In this document: positions 23,346 to 35,000 of the stretch, piece by piece | Numbering within the stretch: position 1 is the first letter of the stretch | Layout of the letters: every line of letters begins with the position of its first letter | Origin: Aulostomus chinensis | Lineage: Eukaryota > Chordata > Actinopteri > Syngnathiformes > Aulostomidae | NCBI GenBank assembly: GCA_037954235.1 | Contig: JBBMOA010000014.1 | Location: 18,106,273-18,170,272, forward strand | Reading direction: 5' to 3' | Length of the DNA: 64,000 nt | Notes under the pieces: model-generated | Told to the model about the DNA's origin: nothing | Databases searched by the model: none | The model's input: only the letters and a program-made list of their open reading frames with translations | Position numbers and translations under genes: made by a program

Positions 23346-26300
23346 AATAAGTTAGAATCTGTAACACTAACTTCTCCTTCAAATCATAAACACAGACGCT
23401 GGTTCCAGATGAAATCACTACAGTGTCTGCATCTATAATTTTTAGCATCATAATTGTGCAGTGGGATGATGAGGAGGTCTACAGACATATTTCTGGATCA
23501 AGAGGGAGCATGAGGACTTACTTTCCTTTGGCTTTCTGACACCAGTCCTCTGCCAGGCTCATCCTCTCAGCAACAGTGAGAGACGCGAACTCCCCCGTGG
23601 TGCCATTCACTGTCGAGAAGCGCTCGTGTGTTTAATTTTCAGAGCAATATTCTTATCACCGAATGCATATCTTGCATGGTTAGTAAAGAGAGCAAGGTGA
23701 CATGGATCTAGATTTTTAACACTCTAAACATGGCAGGTCAGAAAAGAACCACAAAGATTTTAAGCCAAATTTACAGGTATGAAAAGAGGTCCGCTGCCAA
23801 GCCCAGCCTATCAGGTACGGCTGACTGGCCTCAATCAAAAGAAGGACCTCAGAAAGGAGCTCACATCAGCGATCATGTTTGAATGACGCATGCTGAAGGC
23901 AAAGGAGAAGCTTGTTTGATAAAACATATCAGCACGGCCAGCAAGGTCAGACAATTTAGTGCAAAGAATGCAAATTACAAGTGAAGAGTCAATATATTAT
24001 CAATGCTTTCTAATGAAACAATATCATACAGTCAGTGAAATGTCTACAGAGTTTGATATAAGCTGATTATATTTAATTTCATAGTGGGCCTAAAATGTAT
24101 TTGGGATTATTATGTAATTTAATTCAAAAGCAGGGACACACGAGTTCACATTTGATGCCACTTACTCCTAAATTGCAGGGTTACAGCACCATCTGTAGCT
24201 GTAATGCAACGGCTGATTGCAACACCAACGAATCTGTCAGTCATCAAAATTAACTGTCATTGGTGAACTCTGACCTGCTGCTGCTCTGATGTTTCACCAG
24301 AACTGAGGAAGAACTTGTGAAGTTTGTTCTAATCTGAAGTCCCCATGTTCCTGCACTTCATTATTATATCACTTATATATATATATATATATAGGAAACA
24401 AATCATTTGATTAACTGGAGGCCTGTCTAAAGGAGATAAGAACTTGGATGACCCATAATTTACTTTTATTAAACTCTGATAAACTGAAATGATTGTGCTG
24501 GGCCCAAAACACCCTATCTACTGAGATGGTTACCCTGGATGGCATCACCCTGGCCCCCAGCACTACCGTAAGGAACCTAGGAGTTCTCTTTGATCAGGAT
24601 CTGCCCTTTAATGCCCACATTAAGCAAATTTCTAGGACTGCTTTCTTTCAGTTTCATAACATTTCTAAGATAAGGCACATCCTGTCTCTTCCCTTTCTCT
24701 CTCCCTCTTTATCTCTGTCCCTCTCTTTCCTTCTCTGTATCTGTCTTCCTCCATTATCTGTCTTTGTCTCCACCCTGCTCTCCTGCTCTCTTTCCCCCCA
24801 ACCGGTCAAAGCAGAAGGCCGTCCCCATTGAGCCTGGATCTGCTCAACCTTCCTGCCTGTTAAAAGAAAGGTTTTCATCACCACTGTTGCAGGACGTGCT
24901 GCTGATGGAGAATTGTTGGGTGTACATTCAATGAAGGAGTGAGGTACTGGACCTGCTCTACCTTTTAAGTGTCAGGAAATAACTTTTGTTGTGATTTGGC
25001 GCTTTATAAATAAAACTAACTTGACTTGACTTTGTGCAAATAAAGATTCATTTCATAATTACAGTAAGAATGTTGAGAAGATATGTGGCTTCGCTGCCTT
25101 TTGAAAAAAGGGTCACATCTTTACTTTGGTGAATTCGGGGTGAAACAATCATTCCTAACCATTCCAGGATCTGCTGCTAGTCTCCTAAAGGGACGGGGCC
25201 GATGGAAAAAAAAACATGTGACACAGATACAGAGAGCAGCTCTTAAATGGACTGTCTCGATTCTTGATCCTTTATGGTGTGAAGCAATGTCTGTCATCAT
25301 CAGTTACTGGAGTTATGCAATACGTGATGTGATGCATGGTTTCTTTTGGAATTTTAAGATGTTTGTAATTTGATTTTTTGGGAGGATTTGCAATTGAAAT
25401 TGTCCCACATATAATGCTCAGAGACAACTGACTACTGCTACACACATCCACTCGTGTGTCTCTGCAGCCAACAATGTATCAGACGATCAACACTCCCCTT
25501 TTTCCCTCCAAGCTGAGAACCTGCCACACTAAAGATACCCTGGTTTTTGAAGGTTTTGTTACGGAAACAAACAAAAAAAAAAAGAAAAGAAAGAATAAAA
25601 TCACCTGAATGTAACCTGAGACCATGATTATATTCCAGACCTGACTGACAAGATTTCCTAACAATCAAAACATAAAATAGAAGTCGCTATGTTGAACAGG
25701 ACAAAGGAGTAAACATGTTATTTGACAGGTTAGACATTAGGAAATTAAACATATCTTAATTCAGAGGGGGACACAGACAACGATGAGTTTCAAGAGAAAG
25801 AATCCACTTGTAAACTTACCAAATATGTTTTTTACACCTTGCTTTTCTGTCAAGTAGTCAATATATGGTCCAATCACTGATAAGTTGATTTCACTGTTTG
25901 GGGAAAAATATGACAAATATAGACCTGAATACTTGTCAAATATGTTCCAGATCTACAAGTGGGCAGGGTGGCAACAGTTCATACATACGGACGGGTGACA
26001 ATCAAAGGAAAACCAATGCGAATGGACTTAAAAGGTGAGTGTTGGGAAAGAGTAAGTGCAGCTTCAGAGTAGATAATGTTGGTTGACTCTCACGGGTGAG
26101 ATTTGGTGACTGCAAAGGCAAAATACCAGAGGCCCCTCATACTTTACATCATCATCCTGCCTCTCCACTCATTAATCCAGTTTTTTCCCTTTAATCTCAT
26201 CAATCTGTCTTCCCTCACATTACTCATTTTCATTTTTTTTTGGGAATGGAAACTGAATATCTACACGCACTAAACACATCATTCTATCCTGGACTCCAGG

Positions 26301-26399
26301 ACTACAAGGTACTTACCCATGGTCATTGAAGGGAGTAAACGTGGCTGCAACGAGGCCAGCCAGTTTTTTATTAGCAGGAGGAGCCGTGCCAGACATCAT
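21134..26399 (-). CDS. npl: N-acetylneuraminate lyase (sialic acid aldolase)
   Basis: Eleven coding exons, in transcript order 26317-26399, 25820-25893, 23522-23609, 23235-23292, 22323-22398, 22085-22177, 21843-21988, 21656-21702, 21493-21577, 21369-21408 and 21134-21279. They join in frame to 311 codons plus TGA, with GT-AG junctions; I recall the human protein as 320 residues. The enzyme reversibly splits N-acetylneuraminate into N-acetylmannosamine and pyruvate in the cytosol. It is a class I aldolase of the DapA/NanA (TIM-barrel) family. Visible are the pyruvate-binding GTTGE motif (55-59), the catalytic tyrosine in YYYHLPAVTG (Y148), and the Schiff-base lysine in FRGIKFS (K178). The start shows tandem ATGs (26397-26399 and 26394-26396) just inside an acceptor, so a non-coding exon precedes it. 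The 23610-25819 intron contains an L2-type LINE fragment. Transcription diverges from edem3. Confidence 0.96.
23303..23340. repeat. CA microsatellite in npl intron
   Basis: A CA run starting 11 bases upstream of the acceptor of the exon at 23235-23292; on the transcribed strand it is a TG repeat at the acceptor, which can affect splicing in other genes. Confidence 0.93.
24410..25033 (+). mobile_element. L2-type LINE fragment with internal deletion, in npl intron
   Basis: 24412-24688 encodes the end of a reverse transcriptase, with stops: recognisable blocks are KTEMIVLGPK, VTLDGITLAPSTTVRNLGVL and HIKQISRTAFFQFHNI. The RT code then jumps directly, at about 24690, into the pyrimidine-rich 3' untranslated end (AACCGGTC, GACCTGCTC, tail of TTGACTTGAC). 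The C-terminal part that should lie between is missing. The copy is antisense to npl. Confidence 0.85.
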
Positions 26400-27270
26400 G
26401 AAAGATATGTCAGCTATGTCAGTCAGGTTGGGTAGAAAGAAAGGCAAAGAGAAAAATAAGATTTGGGAAAAAAATAATAGAATAAAAAGCTGTAGTATTT
26501 ACTGTCTTATTATTAAAGGCTTATCTTGAATTGACTAACATCTACAGGCTCAATATGACTATTAGGACACATGGGACTGAGAATGATCTACGAGTGGGGC
26601 TTCATAATTCATCAGAATTATGTTGAAACTGCCACATGAGAAAGTGCCATAATGAGATTACAAGAGCTACAATACAGTGATAAAGGAAAAATTCATTGTA
26701 TCCATTAAAAATGAAGCATTGTTGACTATATATCCTGCCAATGCAACGTCCTTGTTTGACAGATTCCCAGTTCACGCTATCACTTTTGTGTTTGTGTAAA
26801 AAAATTCCACGAAAGTCATGAGGCGTATACAACAACAGAAACAAACCAGTCTTCGGGGACATTATAATGTCTAACAGAATAACCTAAATGTGTTTTTTTG
26901 TGCACATTATTCAACATTCAAATGGCACTTCTTAAAAAGCCTATATATTAACAGATATTAAGCAAATATACCCCATATTATATTAAATAATATACCAGAT
27001 TGTTTTTTAAATAATGATCCATGTAGTATTTTCTAAGAAATAAATGAAAAATGCTGTCTCACAATGTTAAGGTCTTGAGGAAAAATAGACTTAATACACC
27101 GCTTAATCTCTAATCAAGCGCGATGTTTGCTTCTTTTTTAAAAATTTTTTATGTCTTTACAAAAAAATAGAGTAGTTTTATTTTGTCGTATAAAGCTAAG
27201 AGGCGCGAGGGACAATGAATCCTTCATAAAAATCCTAAAGACTTGTGTGAGAGTGTCCGCGGCTGCATAC

Positions 27271-27365
27271 CTGTTGGAGTCTTCTCTGTCTCTGCGTAAG
27301 AACATCAATTTTACTTTGAGGAACGAAAGGCTGCTGAGTTTTACTTGTTTTCTCCCGGTCCGCGG
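27271..27365 (-). other. npl: Candidate npl non-coding first exon
   Basis: On the minus strand this ends in 'CTCCAACAG' followed by a good donor GTATGC (27265-27270). The first coding exon has an acceptor (CATAG) 14 bases before the ATG, so a separate 5' exon is required. The upstream end is a guess; the donor is the solid part. Confidence 0.6.
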
Positions 27366-27381
27366 TTAGTTGATGTGCCTA

Positions 27382-27438
27382 TCACGTGAAAATATCAAAG
27401 CGTCAAGTGACACTGCAAAGCTTTCTGGGAAGTGTAGT
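27382..27438 (-). promoter_or_regulatory. npl: npl promoter with E-box and ZNF143-like site
   Basis: TCACGTGA at 27382-27389 is a palindromic E-box of the type bound by MITF/TFE/USF factors. ACTACACTTCCCAGAAAGC on the minus strand (27420-27438) closely matches the ZNF143/Staf consensus ACTACA-n-n-TCCCAG. Both sit within about 75 bases of the inferred npl first exon, which is the usual place for ZNF143 sites, often in divergent promoters. Confidence 0.65.
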
Positions 27439-27459
27439 TACTGACGAACAACGCGAACG

Positions 27460-27989
27460 TAAATAGAGGAAAACGTGAACATTATGGTACCCAACCCTGA
27501 GTGTATATTTAAACCAATTTTTTCATCTCCAGTTTTTTTTTTATGTTTTAAGTATTTATTGGTGTTATGGGTTCTCATCAAAATAAAGTGGGTGTACGAA
27601 AAGATCCTTAACAAAGTTGAAAGGCAAACATTAAATTAGTTCATGACGTTTAAAAACTTACGTAACAGATAAGGCAAAAATCAGCGCTGGGTGACGACGC
27701 CATATGTGAAATATTGCGGTGAAACACTTTTAATCAGAGTGTTCCTTTTCCCCGACCATTTACGAGTTTCGGTGAGGCGACGCAAAAGTATAGATCAATT
27801 TATGTCCCTTAGTTTGACTGTCAGGTAACAGATTCCGTGTTTGACAGGAAGTTATGTTTAGCTTTTTCTTTTTATATGTTGAATTATTTATTTGTGATAA
27901 TATCTGTAGTTATACGCTGACAATGACGGAAAAAAAGGCACCGATTTGTTCTCAAGTGCAATCTGAGAGTCAAAACTCAGGGAGTGTTC
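27460..27989. other. npl-edem3 spacer
   Basis: AT-rich between the two inferred promoters; no exon recognised. Confidence 0.45.
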
Positions 27990-28230
27990 ATCTTCCTTTT
28001 TTTTTTTACCAGGAAGCGGATGTTGTTGACCTTTTTTGCAATGTATTGCAACGCTATCCGGTTTTGAGGCAGGCTAGCTCGGTGAAATAGCTGCATACGG
28101 CAAATTGGCCACCTACAACCTTGAATACGACAGACGCGAAATACACCCCGGTCAGGTCTGCCGGCTAACAATGGACTGTGTTTACGGGGATTTCTCATAC
28201 GTTGTCGGCATGTCGACGGCCAGCTGCTCG
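27990..28230 (+). promoter_or_regulatory. edem3: Candidate edem3 promoter and non-coding first exon
   Basis: Local rise in CpG and a strong donor (CTGCTCG followed by GTGAGTTAG, 28231) suggest a transcribed 5' exon ending at 28230. It contains an ATG at 28171 with 20 open codons to that donor. A possible partner acceptor (GATTTCAG, ending near 28936) precedes the coding exon, but it has a weak pyrimidine tract. Alternatively transcription starts just upstream of 29050. Confidence 0.4.
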
Positions 28231-29049
28231 GTGAGTTAGCACTGGTGGCTAACTGGCTAATTAAACCTTGACAAGTGCTCGGATGCTTCTCTGTCGAGCT
28301 AACTAAACTGATCCGCCGAGAGGAGGAAATGATTAACTTAACAGCGGTATCTGAAGCGGGTCGACACGCACCTGGGTGATAACAAGAACTTCTCTGACAG
28401 GATTACTGTTACGTTTACTTGGTTTGTAGTGAGTTTTTGTTTTTGTTTTTTTTTTATATACACAGGAGGTCCTGATTACTGAGAGGGTTGCTTGATAGTT
28501 GCATTCACTGAAGTTTAAACCCTCGATAATAACATTGGAGTTAATGTCATATGTAGATGGCTTTACTGGAATTCCTTATGGCAGTCGGTTTGCTTTCGGG
28601 CACCACTGAGATGTAACGACAGTCCTGTCAACGTGTCACACACACCTCCTACCTGTATTGGGTCCGGGTGACAGCTTGGAAAAGTAAACAGTTGTGTGAG
28701 AGACGGACAAGCCTGTTCACAGGACCGATATCAGAAAGTTATTTGCGCCATAGCTTACGCCACTCTCTCCTTATTACAGTTGGATATTTTTGAATTGACA
28801 GCTGTTAATTTGCATGTCAGCTGGAAGTGCATAGACTGAGTGTCCCGCAAAAACATAGATGCTGCGTAAGCTACTGTCTATATGTAATCATTGATTAGAA
28901 GCTGGTATCTTGTAGTGGATCAACATGATTTCAGAGGTACATTGTTATTTGGTTTGGGTGGGGGTGAACACTTTGTATTTGCTCAAAGACTGAGTGAGAA
29001 CTGAGCTGTGGTTGTATGTATATTGCTGTAAATTTCCCTGCTTGCTACA

Positions 29050-32000
29050 ATGCCGCCTGCATTGTTCACCTTGATGCTTTTTGGAGCATTATGTAGCCTG
29101 GGATGGGCCATGCCACGGGAGGAGAAGCACAGGCTGAGGTGAGGAAAAGAACACAACATCAATGAAAAAAAAAAAAAAGCTCTTTTAAAATTGGTTCTTT
29201 GTACTGATTTGTGTCTCTTCTCCACTCAACAAAGAAACCAAGTGGTTGAGATGTTTGATCATGCATATCAGAATTATATGGTAAGTTCCTCAAAGGATCA
29301 GCTTAAACACAGTTGATAAGTCATACTTTTTTTCTGTTGTCTTGATTATCAAAATTATGATCAGGATGATGTTGCAGCTTAGATCTGAGGCTGTGTTTAC
29401 AGATCTGAAATTGAAAAAAAATTAAATCGATTGCATGTTTCGATGTCCGTCCTGCAGCTAAACAGAATAATGAACAAGATTTATTCATAATTAACATTCT
29501 ACTATTGCATAGTTTGCGATGACTGACTCTCCTATGTTTTAGCCAGCTTGTGAGGGAATACACCAAATTAAAAGACATGATGTAAATATTACCTGTATTT
29601 ATTGCCTAGGATCATGCGTACCCAGCCGATGAGCTGATGCCTCTAACGTGCAGAGGAAGAGTACGTGGGCTTGAACCTAGTCGAGGTGACATAGATGACG
29701 CACTTGGAAAGTGAGTAGCATTACTGCCTTTATTCCTTTCTCTTTAATCTACTAACAAAGCTCTGACGTTCCCAGATATTATACCACACCAACATCTGAC
29801 ATCTATTTGATGAAAGGTGACAGATTTAACTTCTCCTTACAGAAATAGATTGGCGTTTTTTTCCGCTTGTTACACAGAGAAGGCCCAAGTGTATTTGGTT
29901 GTTTTTTGGCCTGTGCTACACCCCTCCCTTCACCAAGATTCAACACAGTTGGTGTTATAGTATTTTTGCTTTGTTTTTTTTAGGTAGTAATTCAAAATAT
30001 CATTAGACTCACTGAATTTTACAGGGTTTTTTTTTCCCAGGGGAAATACCTCTGGGAAGAGATGTAAAATATAAAATTCAAAACAAACAAATCAATATGG
30101 GACAACAAACTTCCAGTAGGATATTCAGCCTTACTGTAATAAACAAGGAAATGCTAACTTCTTTAGCTTGAACTGGAAGGCAAAGCTCCAGTTTGTCAAT
30201 TTGCATTTCAACACTCACTTGTGGTCCTGAGCTTTGACTTTTGACCGTAATTATGAATTGATATGGCGCTGTTTTCCAATCACTTTTCAAGTGTGGTAAT
30301 GCAGGTTGATTTATTGATTTCATGTTTACATTTTGCGATGTTTTCCCTCTAACCCTGCCCTTGCACTCAAATATCCTCTGCATACTCTTAGATTTGCTCT
30401 TTTTCTGTTCCATTTGTATGCCTGCCCTTAGATATGATGTTGCTTGCACAGATTTCTTGCACTTAGACTCCTTTGCTGTCTTGATGTTCAGGCACTCTTG
30501 ACCTCCATACTTTTATTAAATACTCTCCTCAAGCTCTCTCGATGACTTTTGGAATAAAAAGACAGTTTATACACATTTTTCTATTATAAATGTTAGTGCA
30601 GGCTTTCAGGGAGAATATGAACATAAAACCAATAAAATCATGCTCCCGACCTTTTATACCACTCTTTTGAATAAAGCTAGGAAATCGACTCCATATCGAT
30701 TCATACCTCACTATCATTCATACTAACTTCGTAAATCCATGGCTATGCATGAGCCTACCTTTACTCAAGGTGCTAAGTAGTTGGGAAGGACCACGTTTTT
30801 CCAGGTTTTATTTTTAAGAGTTCTTTTCTGTCTCTGCTAGGTTCTCTCTGACTCTCATAGACACTCTGGATACTCTGGTGGTGAGTATCAATTATTTTTC
30901 ACGTTTTTTTGGGACAGAACTCAGTGGAAGTGTGGGTGGCATCACAGGAATGTTATATCCACATTGTGCATGAAAATGATTCTAATTCATGTTGCATTAA
31001 AAGTAAAAGGTGGAAATAATGTTATCACCAAGGAAAGATGAATACAGTCCTTAAGTAAACATTTATTCTTTAAAAATTGTATTTGTATTCATTTTATTTC
31101 CACGTACTGTGTCTCATGAGCAGCTTTTGAACAAGACAACAGAGTTTGAGGCTGCAGTGAGGAGAGTCCTATCAGACGTGAGGTTGGACAATGACATTGT
31201 GGTGTCTGTCTTCGAAACCAACATTCGAGTCCTGGGGTGAGACTGGAGCATGATTATTCGCATGTCTAGAGGGTTAAGAAATTGCTTATGTGATCTCCTG
31301 CAGGTTCAATGGTGGTGATCTCTGACCCACAGGAGGACTGTAGTGAGAAGAAATGAAATGAGGGTTGTATTAATGTGTTGACATGTTTGTTTGTGTCTTC
31401 AGAGGTCTGCTGGGAGGACACTCCATGGCTGTGATGCTGAAGGACGAGGGTCAGCACATGCAGTGGTACCAGGATGAGCTCCTGCATATGGCCAAAGACT
31501 TGGGCCTCCGTCTGCTGCCAGCCTTCAACACCAGCAGTGGCCTTCCGTACCCCCGTGTAAGAAACATGTGGAGACCCCTCAAGCAAGAATCAGTCATCAA
31601 TTGATACTTTAGTATGGCACATACTTGTGCTTAGTTTGTGGCATGCAGTTTTCACGACTGTAAATCTCATATGGTACTACAGTGAATCCTCCACTCACTA
31701 GGATTTTGAGGTACTAACTCTGTTTGTGAACTGTTAATAATATTTTGCCTGCACAGCACACAAAAACAAATCTGGGTGAAAATTATCATTTCGCTTCATT
31801 CATATCATATCATATCATTCATGTCATCTGGCAAAAATACACGGATTCATTTTCAGCGTTGGTACAGCATGTCTACAAGTTTCTGCTTTTTATCTTTTTG
31901 GGCTGACTGGTTTTCACACACAGGTTCCTGAGTGCATCATGTGACTCTGTAAAGATATACTTCTTCTTCTTCTCCCCCCCCCCCCCCCCCCCCGTTCCAA

Positions 32001-35000
32001 CAGGTGAACTTGAAATATGGTGTCAGGGGTCCAGAGACGAGAACAGGCACAGAAACAGACACCTGCACAGCATGTGCAGGAACCATCATCCTGGAGTTTG
32101 CTGCCTTAAGTCGCTTCACCGGGGATCCTGTTTTTGAGGTAAACAATTATGATTATAAATAATGTCCAATATGATGTCAATAAAACAGATAGGATGATGA
32201 AAAACCACATATCAGCCTTCTCATATTTCTAAAACAGGGAAATGATTATTTAGGGTAATTTCATCTTCTAACTCAAATTATTTTTGTTGCCTGATTTTAT
32301 TTTTTTTTTTTTGTGTCTCGTAAAGCAGTCACAAAATTATACGTATGTTTCTGGTCTACTTGGAACAGTTTTGCACCAGTAACAAAGCCACCAGCTCTTT
32401 AAACAGTTAATAGTGTTTAAATGTGTGTCTCTTGATCATATTAATACTGGGGCTCATTTATGATCTAGAACAAAAATAAATAAAAATGTTGCCAGTTCCT
32501 TTATAATTCTCGAAAGACTTATGCAGCTTTGAGAATTGCTACATAATCATGAGGTCTTTGAACAGTCTTAATCCCATTCCGTGCACGCAGTCATCTGATA
32601 TCCTGGTGTTCATCAGGTTTGTGCAGATTTTTGTTAGTTCAAGCAAATATATTTTAATTTTTTTAAAACGACCTACAAACATTTTTGACGAAAAGATTTA
32701 GGTGATAATAAAGATGGGCTACAATACTAATGAATCTTCTTTTCATTTCATCAACCTGCTTGTACCAGAAAGTTTCAGCCTTCTTTCTTCTTTGAGAAGT
32801 TTATTCAGGTTTCACCAGGGATTAGGATCATGTAGACACAGTGGTCTAATGCAGTATAATGTTTTTACCTGTTGACGGCTTGTGACTGGCTGAGCTCATT
32901 TCCTGGCTGAAGTGGACTGCTGAACAAGTAGACAGAGTCCATCACTGTAATCACTCTAACAGTGAGCAGCTACTGCACATGGCCTTTTATTCTCTATTTT
33001 AATCAATAATGCAACCTTCCTTTTACACACGCACACACACACAGGCCCACGCCCGGCGAGCCCTGGACTTCCTTTGGGAAAAGAGACAGAGGAACAGCAA
33101 TCTGGTGGGGACCACCATCAACATCCACTCTGGAGAGTGGGTGCGCAGGGGTGAGAGAGAGATGGATGGGTGAGATGGGAAGCAGGTGATAATGATAGAA
33201 ACCGAGGACCCTGGGAAGTCAGAGAGTACAGAGTGATATAGAGATTTTGGGAAGTGAAAATTTAGTTGAAGCAGTCTGTGTCTTGATAAGAGAAGATGTG
33301 GGTGTACAGACAGTGGACAATGGAACATATGGTTTTTTTTATTGCCTGAAAGAGTGATGTATATATGATCTTGTGTCTCCAGACAGTGGCGTCGGGGCAG
33401 GGATTGACTCCTACTATGAATACCTGCTTAAGGCTTACGTCCTCCTGGGAGATGACCAGTTTCTGCAGCGGTTCAATATTGTGAGGACACACACATGCAC
33501 ACTCTTGAATGCTCAGTTAAAGTAACCCTACACCGCTCTCTCTGCATAATGACAATTTGTCTCACACAAGACAGCCTTTAGAGTGCGCGTTGGGGATGCG
33601 TATATTATTATTGTTACCCTGAAACGTATCTGACGTTCTGATGCTCATCTCAGTCTGATCCTCTGTGCCCCCCTCACCTCGTAGCACTATGCATCTATAA
33701 TGAAGTACATCAGCCAGCCTCCTCTCTTGCTCGACGTCCACATCCACAAACCTCTGCTTCCGGCTCGCACCTGGATGGACTCGCTTCTCGCATTCTTCCC
33801 TGGTCTTCAGGTCAGATTTGATCAGCAGTGAAAGCGTTTACTGTCCTTGTTATCTTGTACTCTGTCTGTAATGTTTTATATACTGTTTCAGGTGTTGAAG
33901 GGAGATATTCGTCCAGCCATTGAGACTCATGAAATGCTGTACCAAGTAACCAAGAAACACAACTTCCTACCTGAGGTGATGGGTCTTTAAATGCTACACG
34001 TTTAGCTGTATCTGCTGATAACTCTTTAAATTGAATTGGCATCATGAGTTTCTTCTGTTTCCTCTCATTACAAGGTTGGAGTGCTGTGCTGACCTGTTTG
34101 TCCTTCTCTGTGTGTCTGCAGGCCTTCACTACTGATTTCAGGGTACACTGGGCCCAGCATCCCCTGAGGCCTGAATTTGCAGAGAGCACCTATTTCCTTT
34201 ACAAGGTAGTTTATCAGGAAAACATGATGTAATGCAGCTCTAAAGTACAGAGGTAGAATATTATCTGTTATCAAGCATCTGATTTTTGTTCAGTGTGACC
34301 AAAATCTGAAGCATCATCTTCATTTGTGCTGTTTATTAGGCACTCTTCATCTTTAAGAGCTCAGATACAGTGTCTGGTTAAAAAAATAATTAAAAAAAAT
34401 CAAATTGTCATTAATCTAATAAACTTACTTAACTTTTTGTTTTGTTTTGTTTGCCAGAATAAAACTACTACTACCCTAGTACTTCTCTTCACCTAACCAG
34501 ATTCCTTGTCGTGCTGCTCTGATGTCCGTCTTGTTCTTGTAGGCCACAGCAGACCCGTACTACCTGGAAGCAGGGCGCACCATCCTTGATAACCTCAATC
34601 GTTTTGCTCGTGTTCCCTGTGGCTTTGCCGCGATGAAGGATGTGCGTACGGGGAGCCACGAGGACAGGTAACTATGAAGCCATCAGATTTGCTTTATATA
34701 CCATCAGATAGTATTAGTTTGTATAGTATGGTAGGAAATACAGCAAGTGTAAAGCAGGAAGGGTTAGATACTGTGTAACATGAAATAAACACCAGATGAA
34801 AAATGGATGCTATCCATATCTGAACAGTTAAATGCCTCAAATTAACATATCATGGCTTAGTGCTCATCAAGCACACAATTTTAAGACTGAGATTCCTCAA
34901 ACTTCATTTGAAGAGCCATCGCGGTAATAAACTCTGTTTGTAAAGTTTAAGTTATTGTAAAGAATGTGAGTTATCTAAGAATGCCACCTGTAACACATTT

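Noticed and set aside
30078..30449. A 123-codon minus-strand frame in edem3 intron 3
   Set aside because: It lies in an intron of a well-supported gene on the other strand, has no recognisable domain and no coding-like composition. A chance frame is the simplest reading.
31266..31586. A 106-codon minus-strand frame across edem3 exon 6
   Set aside because: It is the antisense shadow of the conserved edem3 exon 31403-31556.
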